DNA of 64,000 nucleotides from Hephaestia mangrovi (GCF_019880555.1 NZ_JAINVU010000002.1:62001-126000); one strand, 5' to 3'; shown: positions 36,116 through 45,465, counted from the first letter of the stretch. The notes: a model not told the origin generated them from the sequence alone. Translations and numbers: made by a program.

Positions 36116-38314
36116 TTATGGTACGCCGGCAAAGCGCAGGATGAAGCGCGTGCCATGTGGCGCGCGCGGCGTGCAGTTGATCTCGCCATGGTGCCGGGCA
36201 ACGGCGGCGCCGACATAGGCAAGCCCGAGACCGGCCGCGTGCCGCGATCCCGGCGCCTTGCGGCGATAGCCATAGCGCTTGAACAAATCGGCGCAGCGCT
36301 CCGGCGGCATGCCCGGCCCGTCATCGTCGATGACGCACTCGATCCATCCCGCGGCATCGCCAGTCAGGCGGCAACGGACGACGCCGTCGTCGGCACTGAA
36401 CTTCACCGCGTTATCGAGCAGATTGGCGAACATGCGGCGCAGCGTATCGCGTTCGCCGAGCATGAAGCGGGGCTGGTCGGTCCCTTCGAGCTCGATGCGG
36501 ATGTTGCGGCTGGAGGCCTGCGACCAGAGGTCGTCGGCCGCCTCGGTCAGCACGTCGCCGAGGTCGAGTTCGTCAGGCGCGAAGCGAGCTACGTCAAGCC
36601 GGGCGAGTTCGACGAAATTGTCGGCCAATGTCAACGTGCGCCGCGCCAGTGCCGCGATGCGCGGTGCGATATCGGCATCGCCCAACGCGTGCCGATGATG
36701 CTCGATCAGCGTGATGATCGACGATTGCGGCGAGCGCATGTCGTGGCTGAGGAATTCCAGTGCCGCCTCGCGCTCGCGTTCGGCCGCGCGGGTGGCGGTG
36801 ATATCCAGCAGATGCACGATCCAGCCCCGCCGTTCGCCATCGCTGCCGCATAGCGACGACCGGCGAAGCGAGAACGCGCGATCGCCAACCGCCAGTTCAG
36901 CGGGCATCGCATCGGGCGTGACTTCGGTTTCGGCGGCATCGGCGAGCAGCGCCGCCGCTTGGCGGCCGGCAAGCGACGAGCCGAACAGCGCGGCGGCCGG
37001 CCGGTTGGCGAGCAATATCCGATCGTCGAGATCGGTAACGAGCAGCGGATCGTCGACGCTTTCGATCGTATCGGAGACCAGCTGGCGCATATCGCGCATG
37101 TCGGTGATCGCGTCGCGCAGCCGTGCCGTCTGGCCGCCTACCGGATCCAGCGGCGCACGCCTGGGCGCTCTCGGCGGCACCGGTGCTGCTTCGGCGGCAA
37201 ATGCGGTTAGTTCCTGGCCGATCGCCCGGTCGACTGCCTGTAGCCGCCGCCAGCCCCATAATGGATAGACGAGCAACAGCCCGATCAGTCCGGGCGTCGG
37301 CGGCAGCCAGATCCCGGCCAGCGCAAGCAATACCGCCGGCACCACCAACCCCAGTGCTATGAGCGTCAGCGAGGCGGCGAAGGCGTGCCCTGGGCCCAGC
37401 CGCCAGAAGCAGATCAGCAGCAACAGGCTGGGCAACAGCGCGGCGGCGAACAACACGGGCCGGGCTGGCGTGACGATCGAGCGGTGGGCGATCAGCGTGT
37501 TGAGCAGGTTGGCCTGCACCTCGAGCCCGCTGATCGGCCCGCCGCGCCGCATCGGCACCACGTAACGGTCGCCGAGGCCCGCCGCGGTAACGCCGACGAG
37601 CACGATGCGCCCGCGCAGAAATGCCGTCGGCACCTGACCGGCGAGCACGTCGGCAAAGGAGATCGTGCGGAAGCCGCCGCTATAGGGCTGGAACGGGATC
37701 GTGATGGTGTTCCGATGATGTTGCCAGGCGGCGGAGGGATGGCCGAAGGCGATGCGGTAGGCCCATTCCATCAGATGTAGCCAGACCCGGCCGTCCGCCG
37801 GGAGCGACAGCAGCACCGATCGCGCGGTGCCGTCGTCGTCGGGCAGCAGCGCGACATGGCCGATCGCCCGCGCGGCTGTGCCTATCGGTGCGATGGGCGG
37901 CGTCGCGTCGATCGGTCGCCCGTCATGTCCGGGGGCTTCGAACAGCACCGGCAGGACAACGCTGCCCAGAGTCTTTTCGGCCGCCGCGAGGCGTGCGTCG
38001 TCGGCGCTGCCTCCCGGTTCGGTGAACAGGACGTCATAGGCGATCGCCGCCGGTCGCGCCGCCTCCAATCGTTCCAGCATGCGGGCATGCACGGCGCGGG
38101 GCCAGGGCCAGCGGCCGATCGCCGCGATGCTGGAATCGTCGATCGTCACCAGCAGGATATGGTCGGACGGCGGCGGTGCCCGGAAGCCGACCAGCGAATC
38201 ATAGAAAACGTGATCGATCCGCTCGGTGGCGCGTGCCGCGACCAGCCCGGCAACCAGCGCCATCGTGACGAGGACGATCACGCACCATTCGAGAAGGAGC
38301 CGGCGGTGTTGCAA
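36116..38314 (-). CDS. CHASE2-domain sensor histidine kinase
   Basis: The 732-residue membrane protein has an N-terminal helix (LEWCVIVLVTMALVAGLVAA), then a CHASE2 extracytoplasmic domain of about 250 residues (VGFRAPPPSDHILLVTIDDSSIAAIGRWPWPR, FLRGRIVLVGVTAAGLGDRYVVP). Three closely spaced helices follow (about 280-350). A PAS-like region (LLVTDLDDRILLANRPAAALFG) precedes the HisKA domain with the phospho-acceptor His524 in LSHDMRSP. The ATPase domain shows the N box FANLLDNAVKF, DDDGPGMP and GLGLAYVGAAV. It probably phosphorylates the response regulator encoded first in the same operon. The FecR-LysM gene ends 3 bases before it. Confidence 0.9.
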   Translation of the reverse strand: MQHRRLLLEWCVIVLVTMALVAGLVAARATERIDHVFYDSLVGFRAPPPSDHILLVTIDDSSIAAIGRWPWPRAVHARMLERLEAARPAAIAYDVLFTEPGGSADDARLAAAEKTLGSVVLPVLFEAPGHDGRPIDATPPIAPIGTAARAIGHVALLPDDDGTARSVLLSLPADGRVWLHLMEWAYRIAFGHPSAAWQHHRNTITIPFQPYSGGFRTISFADVLAGQVPTAFLRGRIVLVGVTAAGLGDRYVVPMRRGGPISGLEVQANLLNTLIAHRSIVTPARPVLFAAALLPSLLLLICFWRLGPGHAFAASLTLIALGLVVPAVLLALAGIWLPPTPGLIGLLLVYPLWGWRRLQAVDRAIGQELTAFAAEAAPVPPRAPRRAPLDPVGGQTARLRDAITDMRDMRQLVSDTIESVDDPLLVTDLDDRILLANRPAAALFGSSLAGRQAAALLADAAETEVTPDAMPAELAVGDRAFSLRRSSLCGSDGERRGWIVHLLDITATRAAEREREAALEFLSHDMRSPQSSIITLIEHHRHALGDADIAPRIAALARRTLTLADNFVELARLDVARFAPDELDLGDVLTEAADDLWSQASSRNIRIELEGTDQPRFMLGERDTLRRMFANLLDNAVKFSADDGVVRCRLTGDAAGWIECVIDDDGPGMPPERCADLFKRYGYRRKAPGSRHAAGLGLAYVGAAVARHHGEINCTPRAPHGTRFILRFAGVP

Positions 38315-38317
38315 GCC

Positions 38318-39607
38318 TCAGCCGCCATCCGGCGCAGCAATCACCAGTCGTTCCGGGTCGGTCCAGTTTTCGGTCATGCCGTCCGGTCCCGCCTGGACGG
38401 TCGCGACCTGCCAAAAGTAGGTGCCGGGCGGCAGCCTCTTCACTGCGATTTCGTTTCCGGTGAGGCCGACATCGTCGATGATCGGCACGCCCTTGGCGGC
38501 GTCGCGGAAGATGCGCAGCCGATAATGGCGCTCGCCTTGTCCGGCGCCATACCATTTGAAGCGATAGCCATCGGTTGTCGCGATCGCTTCGCCGTGGATC
38601 GAGGCCAGCAAGCGGGTGAAGGCATAGGTCTGGCGCTGTCCTTCCAACCCGCTCGGCGCCACCGCCGAGATCCGTACGAACTGATGGCCGTCGGGCACGC
38701 CCTGCACCTCGAAATGTGGTGTCGGCGATCGTTGCTCGCGATAGGAATCGACGAAGCCCGCGTCGGTCGCGAGCAGGATATGATAAGCTACCGCACCCGG
38801 AACCGGCGTGAGATTCAACGTGACGAGGTCGTCATGCTGCGCCTTGCCGGGATCGACTAAATCGGGGGCTGGCAGCAAGGCTGTCTTCTCGCTCTGCCCG
38901 TCGGCGTCGGTGGTGGCGCCGAACGCCTTGGGCACGAGCAGCGGCCGTGAACCGTCTGGCGGCGATACGGCGACGGTGCCGGAGAATACCTCGGTTCCCG
39001 CCGCGTGCGTCGCATCATCGTAGAAAACGGCATATTCGGTGCCGCGCACCGCCGTCATCGAGATCGGTGTAGAGATGATGTAGCGGCCGGACGGATCGCT
39101 AAGCGGGGTGACATGCGTATCGACGCTGCCGCGTCCGAGTTCGAAACGATATCGAATCGCGCCGTTGATAATCAACTTGCGCAGCTCCACCACCTTCAGC
39201 CGGCTTTGCGACGGCAGGGCGACCCGCGATCCATCGGGTAGGATTAACGTGGCGAAGCTGTTGGCGGCGGTGGTCAGCTCTGCGCCTTCGCCGAGCGACA
39301 TGCCGGTCCGCGGCGGCGTCGAGCGGCCGTTGACGGTAATCGTCACGGTACCGCGATAACTCGCCAGATTGGCGTCCCCGCGGCTGTCGCGCAGCCAGGC
39401 GACCGGTATCGATACGGCACGGCCGGCCGGCATGGCGCGTGGATCGCGCGTATTCGCCAGACGGAGCAGATCATGCCAGTCATGCGCCGGAACAAGATAA
39501 CGCTGGGCGAGATCGGAGGACGTATCGCCCTGTTTGATGACGTAGCGCACCACGTCGCCCGAAGTGTGTGATGCAGCGGCGGCCGCGACGAGCAGCAGCG
39601 CGATCAC
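38318..39607 (-). CDS. Exported LysM and FecR domain protein
   Basis: The 429-residue protein has a short signal (MIALLLVAAAAASH), a LysM-like domain (VRYVIKQGDTSSDLAQRYLV), and a FecR domain (ANSFATLILPDGSRVALPSQS, YIISTPISMTAVRGTEYAVFYD). Fibronectin-III-like repeats (LTPVPGAVAYHILLATDAGF, PPGTYFWQVATV) form the C-terminus. It probably sits in the periplasm, bound to peptidoglycan. Its start overlaps the response regulator stop. The set FecR + CHASE2 kinase + regulator is a recurring but poorly understood envelope-sensing module. Confidence 0.85.
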   Translation of the reverse strand: MIALLLVAAAAASHTSGDVVRYVIKQGDTSSDLAQRYLVPAHDWHDLLRLANTRDPRAMPAGRAVSIPVAWLRDSRGDANLASYRGTVTITVNGRSTPPRTGMSLGEGAELTTAANSFATLILPDGSRVALPSQSRLKVVELRKLIINGAIRYRFELGRGSVDTHVTPLSDPSGRYIISTPISMTAVRGTEYAVFYDDATHAAGTEVFSGTVAVSPPDGSRPLLVPKAFGATTDADGQSEKTALLPAPDLVDPGKAQHDDLVTLNLTPVPGAVAYHILLATDAGFVDSYREQRSPTPHFEVQGVPDGHQFVRISAVAPSGLEGQRQTYAFTRLLASIHGEAIATTDGYRFKWYGAGQGERHYRLRIFRDAAKGVPIIDDVGLTGNEIAVKRLPPGTYFWQVATVQAGPDGMTENWTDPERLVIAAPDGG

Positions 39608-40305
39608 GGGGCATTCTCCGTCGGAAATTGCTCCATGCGATAGCCATAGCCCGATATCGCAATGATGCGATACCCGCTTTCTGGACGGAGGCGGAGCTTG
39701 GTGCGGAGCTTCGACACGTGCATGTCGAGCGTCCGCGTCGGCAGGTCCGACGCCGAATGCCAGAGTGTCTCGAGGATATAGCCGCGCGACATCGGGCGAT
39801 GAATGTTATCGAAAAACAGCAGGGCTAGCGCGAATTCCTTGCTGCTCAGCGCCACCGGCTCGTCGCCGATCCGGGTGGTTTGCGTCAGTCGATCAAATTC
39901 ATAGCCGCCGAAGCGGAGGAATCGATCGGTGTCGTGCTGCGTCGTCGCTCGACGCAGCACCGCTTCGATCCGTGCGACGATGACCGCCGCGCTCTCCGGC
40001 TTGATGATATAATCGTCTGCGCCCGCTCGCAGCGCCTCGGCGATGCTTTCCTTGTCTGCGCGATTGGTAATCATGATGATGCCGGACGGCCGCGTGTCGC
40101 TCGCCCGGATGCGCTGCAACAGGTCAAAGCCCGAAGTGTCGGGAAGACCCCAGTCGAGCAGCAGCAGGTCGAAGGTTTCGCGCCTCAGGGCGGCAAGCAG
40201 GCTGGTCGCATTGCGAAAGCCGACGCACTTGTATCCGGCGCCCCCCAGCGCCTCGCGCACGAAATCGATCAGATCCTCGTCGTCATCAACAATGGCAAGC
40301 CGCAT
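39604..40305 (-). CDS. OmpR-family response regulator
   Basis: The 233-residue protein has a receiver domain (LAIVDDDEDL, phospho-acceptor Asp51 in LLLLDWGLPD, ITNRADK, IIKPES) and a winged-helix DNA-binding domain (VALSSKEFALALLFFDNIHRPMSRGYILETLWH, TRTLDMHVSKLRTKLRL, RIIAISGYGYRM). It is the first gene of the operon with the LysM-FecR protein and the CHASE2 kinase, its likely phospho-donor. The targets are unknown; the cyclase/polysaccharide genes immediately upstream of this operon are possible candidates. Confidence 0.9.
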   Translation of the reverse strand: MRLAIVDDDEDLIDFVREALGGAGYKCVGFRNATSLLAALRRETFDLLLLDWGLPDTSGFDLLQRIRASDTRPSGIIMITNRADKESIAEALRAGADDYIIKPESAAVIVARIEAVLRRATTQHDTDRFLRFGGYEFDRLTQTTRIGDEPVALSSKEFALALLFFDNIHRPMSRGYILETLWHSASDLPTRTLDMHVSKLRTKLRLRPESGYRIIAISGYGYRMEQFPTENAP

Positions 40306-40461
40306 TCGCTATCCCTGGTGATGGGCGGTTCTTTAATCCGCGACCGTCCCTGTTATCTAAACGCTTGCGGCGCAATGATCCCCCGTCAGAGACAAAAATT
40401 TACAATTCTGGGTAGATGCCACCAGGAGCACTGCCGGGCTACGGCAGCGCGTTGACTCCCG

Positions 40462-41700
40462 CTACCGGGATCCCCGCCGCCCAGCGCTTGCTGCGCCGGC
40501 TTCCCGGTCTTCCCCTTCTTCCCACATCGGCTCGTCGGCAAGCTCGACCCGGTTTCGGCCGCGCGATTTGGCGAGATACATGGCATTGTCGGCGCGCTGG
40601 AGGACATCGTCGAAGCCGGTGTCTGCGGGGTGGTATGTCGCCACCCCGGCCGAGATCGTCACCGATATCCCCCTTCTTCCAGGGAAGCGGCTGCACTCGA
40701 CGGCGACGCGCAATCGTTCCACGGTTGCTTGTACGTCCTCCAGCCGTGGGTCGTCGAGGATGACGACGAATTCCTCGCCGCCTGACCGCGCGATGAAATC
40801 GGATTTGCGGATGCTCTCTTTCAACCGCTGCGAAACGTGCACCAGCACTTCGTCGCCGACCGCGTGGCCGAACGAATCGTTGATCGACTTGAAGTGATCG
40901 ATGTCGATGATCGCGACAGAGAAGCGCGTGCCGCGCGCCCGGGTGCGATCGAACACGTCCTTGCCGATGGTTCCCAGGAGGCGGCGGTTGGATAGATCGG
41001 TCAGATGATCGGTCAAGGCCGCGAGTTCGAGGCTGCTCTTCAGCCGATCGACGCACATCAGCAGGAACACGGTGGCACCGACAATCGGCAACAGACCAAG
41101 GAAGATCGCCGCGGCCAGCATGCGCCAATCGCCCCTCGTCCCCGGCATCGTGTCGAAAAAGATGGGGCGGCTGGCGGGCACAAGCGTCAGGACCATAGCA
41201 AGGGCGAAAATGCCGGCCATCGTGTAGCGGCCGCGCCCGGCCTCGCCCTTGCCGTCGACGACGATCATCCGCAGGCAGTCGGACATCGCCCACACCCAGA
41301 CGAACGCGGTGACTGCGGTCAGCAACGCCGGGCTGGCGCAAACGAACAGAAAATCCAGCACGCCCACCGTCGCCACCGCCAGCGGCAGAAAGTCGCGCCG
41401 GCGCAGGAGACGTCCGCGAAACAGGCGTAGCGACCGATGATACTCGATCAGCCCGCCGGTAACGAGCAAGCTGCTCGCCACGGCGACTATCGGCGTTGGC
41501 AATACGCTCACGGCAGCGCACACCGCGCACGCCCCGGCGAGCGTCAGCGTGCCCGCTTGCCAACGGCGCAGCGACAAGCGCAGCGCCGGGGTGAGGATGT
41601 GCTGGGCAAGCGACAGCACGATCGCTTCGACGGCGATCAGCAACGCGAGAGCGGCGAATATCGCATCGCCGATCATGGATTGTTGCGCCGCCATCGTCAT
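40462..41700 (-). CDS. Membrane diguanylate cyclase (GGDEF)
   Basis: The 412-residue protein has about six N-terminal helices (residues 10-215) and a GGDEF domain: LTDLSNRR, IIDIDHFKSINDSFGHAVGD, GGEEF at residues 307-311. The inhibitory site RKSD (298-301) lies five residues before the active site, so the enzyme should be both active and product-inhibited. It makes c-di-GMP at the membrane. The gene is separated by 12 bases from the beta-barrel gene and belongs to the unit that starts with the PgaC-like glycosyltransferase. This suggests local c-di-GMP control of polysaccharide synthesis. Confidence 0.9.
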   Translation of the reverse strand: MTMAAQQSMIGDAIFAALALLIAVEAIVLSLAQHILTPALRLSLRRWQAGTLTLAGACAVCAAVSVLPTPIVAVASSLLVTGGLIEYHRSLRLFRGRLLRRRDFLPLAVATVGVLDFLFVCASPALLTAVTAFVWVWAMSDCLRMIVVDGKGEAGRGRYTMAGIFALAMVLTLVPASRPIFFDTMPGTRGDWRMLAAAIFLGLLPIVGATVFLLMCVDRLKSSLELAALTDHLTDLSNRRLLGTIGKDVFDRTRARGTRFSVAIIDIDHFKSINDSFGHAVGDEVLVHVSQRLKESIRKSDFIARSGGEEFVVILDDPRLEDVQATVERLRVAVECSRFPGRRGISVTISAGVATYHPADTGFDDVLQRADNAMYLAKSRGRNRVELADEPMWEEGEDREAGAASAGRRGSR

Positions 41701-41712
41701 CCGCGCGCCACG

Positions 41713-42675
41713 CTAGAACGCCCTGGTGAGCGAGAGCGAAAGTTGCAGATAATCGTACACGCCCGACGTCAGCGAGGTGTTGCTGTATTCCGCATTGGCT
41801 TTCAGGAACCAGTTGCGCCCGAACGAGGGACTGGAAACCTGGGCGGCGAGATAGCGTGATGGTTGCCATCCGCTCGTCGCGTCCCGCTGCGCGCCGATGC
41901 CGCCGGCGATCATGTAACGCCAGCCGCCCGAATATCGCCGCAGCTGCAATACCGGCACCGCCTGGAGGTACCAGCGCGGCGAGTAATAATCATATTCGCG
42001 CGGATGCGTGCTGTAGAAATATCGGGTTCGCACTTGGGCGCTGAGTCCCCAGTCGGATTTGAGGACATGCACGTAATTGGCCCGGAGATGCAGGCGCATG
42101 TTCTTGCCGCTGAATGCCTGCGCACCGGCGACGACCGTCAGGACGTTGCGATCGTCTGCCGGCAGGTCGATCGCCGCGCCGGCGAAGGTGTAGTAAAGGC
42201 CGCGGTCGAGGCCCATGCGCGTTTCGACGATGTCGCGCTCGATGAAATATTCCTGCCGGAAACGGGCGTTGTTGTGGATATCGGCCGAGCCCAGCACGGT
42301 GTCGCCGTCGGTGCCGATCCGGCCGTTCCACGCCCAGGAGTCGCTCTTGTCGGCGTAGCGCAGATAGACGCGATCGCGGCTCGTCGTTTTGCTGCCGGTC
42401 GGCCGATACCAGCTCTTTTCGACAGCGACTCCCCAATAGCGATCCCAATCGCGATGGCCGATGTCGAGGTTCAGGCCCGCCCGATAGATGTCGGTATGAT
42501 CGGCATCGGTGGACATGAAGAAATCGAGCCCGGCCGCATGCGTATTGGCCGGCTCGCCTGGCGAGGTCGGTGCCGCCGCCGGGGCCGTCGCTGGCGCGGC
42601 CGCATCGTCCATGGCGGCAGCGGGCGTGGGCAGCAATGCCGCGAGCCCGAGAAGGGTGATCCCGCCGGCGCGCAT
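41713..42675 (-). CDS. Outer-membrane beta-barrel protein beside a glycan synthase
   Basis: Taking the ATG at 42675, which shares one base with the stop of the glycosyltransferase (TGATG), gives 320 residues with a Sec signal (MRAGGITLLGLAALLPTPAAAM). After a Pro/Ala-rich linker the sequence alternates in amphipathic strands rich in Tyr, Trp and Asp (YRAGLNLDIGHRDWDRYWGVA, RTRYFYSTHPREYDYYSPRW). It ends in LSLSLTRAF with the C-terminal Phe typical of outer-membrane proteins. No known family is obvious. Coupling to a polysaccharide synthase suggests an export porin. A GTG at 42690 is an alternative start. Confidence 0.65.
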   Translation of the reverse strand: MRAGGITLLGLAALLPTPAAAMDDAAAPATAPAAAPTSPGEPANTHAAGLDFFMSTDADHTDIYRAGLNLDIGHRDWDRYWGVAVEKSWYRPTGSKTTSRDRVYLRYADKSDSWAWNGRIGTDGDTVLGSADIHNNARFRQEYFIERDIVETRMGLDRGLYYTFAGAAIDLPADDRNVLTVVAGAQAFSGKNMRLHLRANYVHVLKSDWGLSAQVRTRYFYSTHPREYDYYSPRWYLQAVPVLQLRRYSGGWRYMIAGGIGAQRDATSGWQPSRYLAAQVSSPSFGRNWFLKANAEYSNTSLTSGVYDYLQLSLSLTRAF

Positions 42676-44114
42676 CACTTGGTATCCCACGATTTTCTCA
42701 TTCCCATCAATTCAACGACATATCCCCACACGCACACCGGCTGCATCAGCAGGCTGTAAGCCAGCGCGTAGAAGAGAAACCCCATGGGGTTCCGGCGAAC
42801 ACGCAGTTGCTCGTCGCGAAACACGCTGCGCTGGATGCGAAAGATGATCCCGTTCCACAGCGCCGCGAGCGGCAGCACCGCCAGCGTCAGCGGGCCGGCG
42901 ATATAGAAATAGCCCAGGCAGGCGAGCATCAGCCCGGGGATGAAGACGAACGTATAGACCAGGTCCAGCGGCAGGAAGCAGACATTCCACCAGATGAACA
43001 GCAGCGTCAGCCGCGGCCGGAACAGCAGCCGCCAGTGATGCTTGAAGGCTTCCATCAGCCCGCGCGACCAGCGTTTTCGCTGCAGCGCGAAGACCCGCAT
43101 CCGCTCCGGCACGTTGGTGAAGGCGAAAGCATTTGCCGCGTAGCCGATGCGATAGCCCTGCGCGAGCAAGGCCCAGGACACGACGATGTCCTCGCCGACG
43201 CATTCGGGCCAGCCGCCCACCTGTTCCAGCGCCGCGCGCCGATAAAGCGAAAACGCGCCTTGGGCGACGAGCGTGCCGTGGTACATCGCCTGCATGCGCT
43301 TGACGGCGGCGATGCCGTGAAAATAGTCCCACTCCTGCGCGCGTGTCAGCAGATTGGTCCGCGAATTGCGAACCATCACCGCACCGGCGATCGCCTGGGT
43401 ATTCGCGGGATCGGAAAGCAACCGCGCGACGATATTGCGGAGCGCGTCCGGCCGCATCCAGCAATCGCCGTCAATAGTCACGATCAAATCGTGCGCGGCG
43501 AGCCGCAAGCCATCGTTCAGTACGGCGGATTTGCCTCGATTGACTGTGAAATCGCACGGGCGAAGCGTCATTTGCGACGGCGGCTCGATCGTATCGAGTG
43601 TCTGTGCCACGATTGCCGCGGTGTCGTCGGTCGAACCGTCGTTGAGGATCAGGACTTCGACCGGACCGGCATAGTCAAGCCTGGCGATGCTGGACAAAGT
43701 ATCACGGATGGCTGCCGCTTCATTATAGGGGGCGACGAGGATGGTGACGCCGGGGAAGGCGGCGACCGGCCGCAACGGGGGGCGGCGATCGAGCAGCAGC
43801 GTGACGATCAGAAAGGCGTTCATGAAGCCGGGCACGTAGGCGATGAAAGCGATTGTGATTAGCGCAAATGGCCAGTCTGTGACGGTAGCCAGATCGTGCA
43901 CCCAACGCTCGGAGAGCCAAATGCTCAGCGCTGTCCAGAGGCAGGCAAGGAGCAGTGCGAGCGCGAATTTGGCCCGGACCGACAAATAAAGAAGCCGATG
44001 TGGTCGCTCGTCGGAAACAACCGACGGGCGCGCTGCAACATGCTTGCGCGTTTCGCGACGAGCGCCTTGCGACGCACTTTGCGCCGCAGCAATTATCCTG
44101 CCCCCCGATCGCAT
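42675..44114 (-). CDS. PgaC/IcaA-like processive family 2 glycosyltransferase
   Basis: Starting at the ATG at 44114 the protein has 479 residues. Two N-terminal helices (about 60-110), a large GT2 domain and three C-terminal helices reproduce the topology of poly-N-acetylglucosamine synthase. Catalytic motifs are NDGSTDDT, DGDCW (DxD), CVGEDIVVSW and QRKRWSRG (QxxRW), so all are intact. The enzyme should polymerise a beta-linked hexosamine or similar sugar and extrude it. PgaB- and PgaD-like genes are absent; a beta-barrel and a diguanylate cyclase follow instead. The start is uncertain, with no clear Shine-Dalgarno; a TTG at 44135 is possible. Confidence 0.8.
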   Translation of the reverse strand: MRSGGRIIAAAQSASQGARRETRKHVAARPSVVSDERPHRLLYLSVRAKFALALLLACLWTALSIWLSERWVHDLATVTDWPFALITIAFIAYVPGFMNAFLIVTLLLDRRPPLRPVAAFPGVTILVAPYNEAAAIRDTLSSIARLDYAGPVEVLILNDGSTDDTAAIVAQTLDTIEPPSQMTLRPCDFTVNRGKSAVLNDGLRLAAHDLIVTIDGDCWMRPDALRNIVARLLSDPANTQAIAGAVMVRNSRTNLLTRAQEWDYFHGIAAVKRMQAMYHGTLVAQGAFSLYRRAALEQVGGWPECVGEDIVVSWALLAQGYRIGYAANAFAFTNVPERMRVFALQRKRWSRGLMEAFKHHWRLLFRPRLTLLFIWWNVCFLPLDLVYTFVFIPGLMLACLGYFYIAGPLTLAVLPLAALWNGIIFRIQRSVFRDEQLRVRRNPMGFLFYALAYSLLMQPVCVWGYVVELMGMRKSWDTK

Positions 44115-44532
44115 AAAATTAAGACAATTCCCCAAGAGGGCGAAATATTGTATCGCTCAAATACGTGCGACCCGAGGAATAGTATCCACTGATATTTTTG
44201 TTGCGATCTTCTGTTGTACAGGTCATCTTGCGTATTGTTTTATAGCACTATATCGCCCTGTTCCGGTGTAAATTATTGTAAGTTCGCGGCAGCGACGCGG
44301 TTGCGTACCACAACGCGGGCTTTGCCTAGGGTCAGGACCCTAATCATCGATGGGCCCCGCTGTTGGATACCCGTTATCAGCGGAGCCAAAGATGAAGCGC
44401 TGGGCGCCGCGAGACGAGCCTGACCCAGTCGAGCGTACGTTGATCGCCGACCTACCTGGTAAAGGCGCGGCGGGAGCCTGACGAACTCGATCGAATCGAG
44501 CCCGTCGATCGGGCACCCCAACCCGACGACAG
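44115..44532. other. Gene-free intergenic stretch with AT-rich tract
   Basis: No convincing gene lies here. The left part (about 44130-44280) is markedly AT-rich for this genome and probably holds the promoter of the glycosyltransferase operon on the minus strand. At 44328-44341 stands the dyad AGGGTCAGGACCCT, followed by a 29-codon frame at 44392-44481. These resemble the end of a decayed insertion sequence, but no transposase remnant could be recognised. Confidence 0.4.
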
Positions 44533-44534
44533 AA

Positions 44535-44625
44535 AAAAACGGGCCCGGCAGCCTGAACCGCCGGGCCAGGTAGGGCTCATAAAGAGCCCTCGGGTCGCAG
44601 TATCTCCTTCGCTCAGCAGGGTGTG
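44535..44625 (-). ncRNA. Second candidate small RNA with intrinsic terminator
   Basis: On the minus strand, hairpin one (AGGGCTC and GAGCCCT around 44571-44588, loop of about five bases) is followed by hairpin two, a perfect 8-bp stem GGCCCGGC/GCCGGGCC (44542-44549 and 44560-44567), and a run of seven Ts (44533-44539). No protein gene precedes this terminator on its strand; the next genes to the right are on +. An independent transcript that starts somewhere after 44620 is the simplest reading. The 5' end is a guess. Confidence 0.5.
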
Positions 44626-44742
44626 ATGATCGATCCGCAATTTCCCTTATCCGGTGCGAACCTGGCGAGCCGCCTCCGGAAAATTGCGCATGGTGCGTGC
44701 TTGCCAGCGGCGCGATCTGTACGGCTGGAAAGGAAGATCACC

Positions 44743-45465
44743 ATGCATTCCGCGCCGATCAAGACACCGCCGCGCGATGACGTCCGCATTCACGATTACG
44801 TCCACGATCTGGGCAACCTCTTCGCGGTCATTTCATCGGGTGCGCATGTGTTGCAGGATCGCGCGCGATCAGACGAACAGGCGTTGCTCCTTCATGCGAT
44901 CGACCGTGCTGCGGCCTGCGGTGCCGATATCGTTCGCGCGGCACTGGTGCGTGCGAGCCGCGAGACGCCGCGGCGCCTCGATCTCAATTCGGCAATCGCC
45001 GATCTCCAGCCGGCGCTTGCCATGGTGCTCGGCCTTGGCGCACGGCTGACGCTCGATCTGTGCGCCGATCCGCTGCCGCTGGCGGCCGACGAACATGAAG
45101 TCGATAGCGCCGTGATCGAGCTCGCACTCAACGCCCGACGCGCGCTCGACGTCAGCGGCCGCGTCATCATTCGGACGCGCCGCGTCGGCGCGCGCGCCTG
45201 GCTGCTGATCGCCGATGATGGTCATGGTGTCGCCCGGCCGCGCTGGCCGTCGATCGGTGCCGCAGATGGCCGCCCCCACGGCTTGCCGCGCATCGAACGC
45301 TGGCTGACAGACGTTCATGGACGGTTACATTGGCGCAGCAGTGCCGGGGTCGGCACCGTCGTCGCTCTCGATCTCCCGCTACGAATCACGCTCGATGGCC
45401 GTCATCGCAGCGCGCGCGGCGTTTCAGCGGATCAGGACAATGCGCGTCATACCGTCGCCGCCTGA
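44743..45465 (+). CDS. Soluble histidine-kinase-like ATPase
   Basis: The 240-residue cytoplasmic protein has a possible phospho-acceptor helix (YVHDLGNLFAVISSGAHVLQD) and a short GHKL ATPase domain (VIELALNARRALDVSG as N box, LIADDGHGVARP as G1 box, SSAGVGTVVALDLPL). No sensor or membrane part exists. The ATG at 44743 follows AGGA at eight bases. It could be a partner that needs another protein for sensing, or a histidine phosphotransferase with vestigial ATPase. It precedes a small frame and the UspA gene on the same strand. Confidence 0.65.
   Translation: MHSAPIKTPPRDDVRIHDYVHDLGNLFAVISSGAHVLQDRARSDEQALLLHAIDRAAACGADIVRAALVRASRETPRRLDLNSAIADLQPALAMVLGLGARLTLDLCADPLPLAADEHEVDSAVIELALNARRALDVSGRVIIRTRRVGARAWLLIADDGHGVARPRWPSIGAADGRPHGLPRIERWLTDVHGRLHWRSSAGVGTVVALDLPLRITLDGRHRSARGVSADQDNARHTVAA

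Noticed and set aside
41863..42759. A 298-codon frame on the plus strand
   Set aside because: It is antisense to the beta-barrel gene, which has signal peptide, strand pattern and C-terminal Phe.
44328..44481. Possible end of an insertion sequence (dyad AGGGTCAGGACCCT and a 29-codon frame)
   Set aside because: No second inverted repeat, target duplication or transposase homology can be seen, so I did not call a mobile element.
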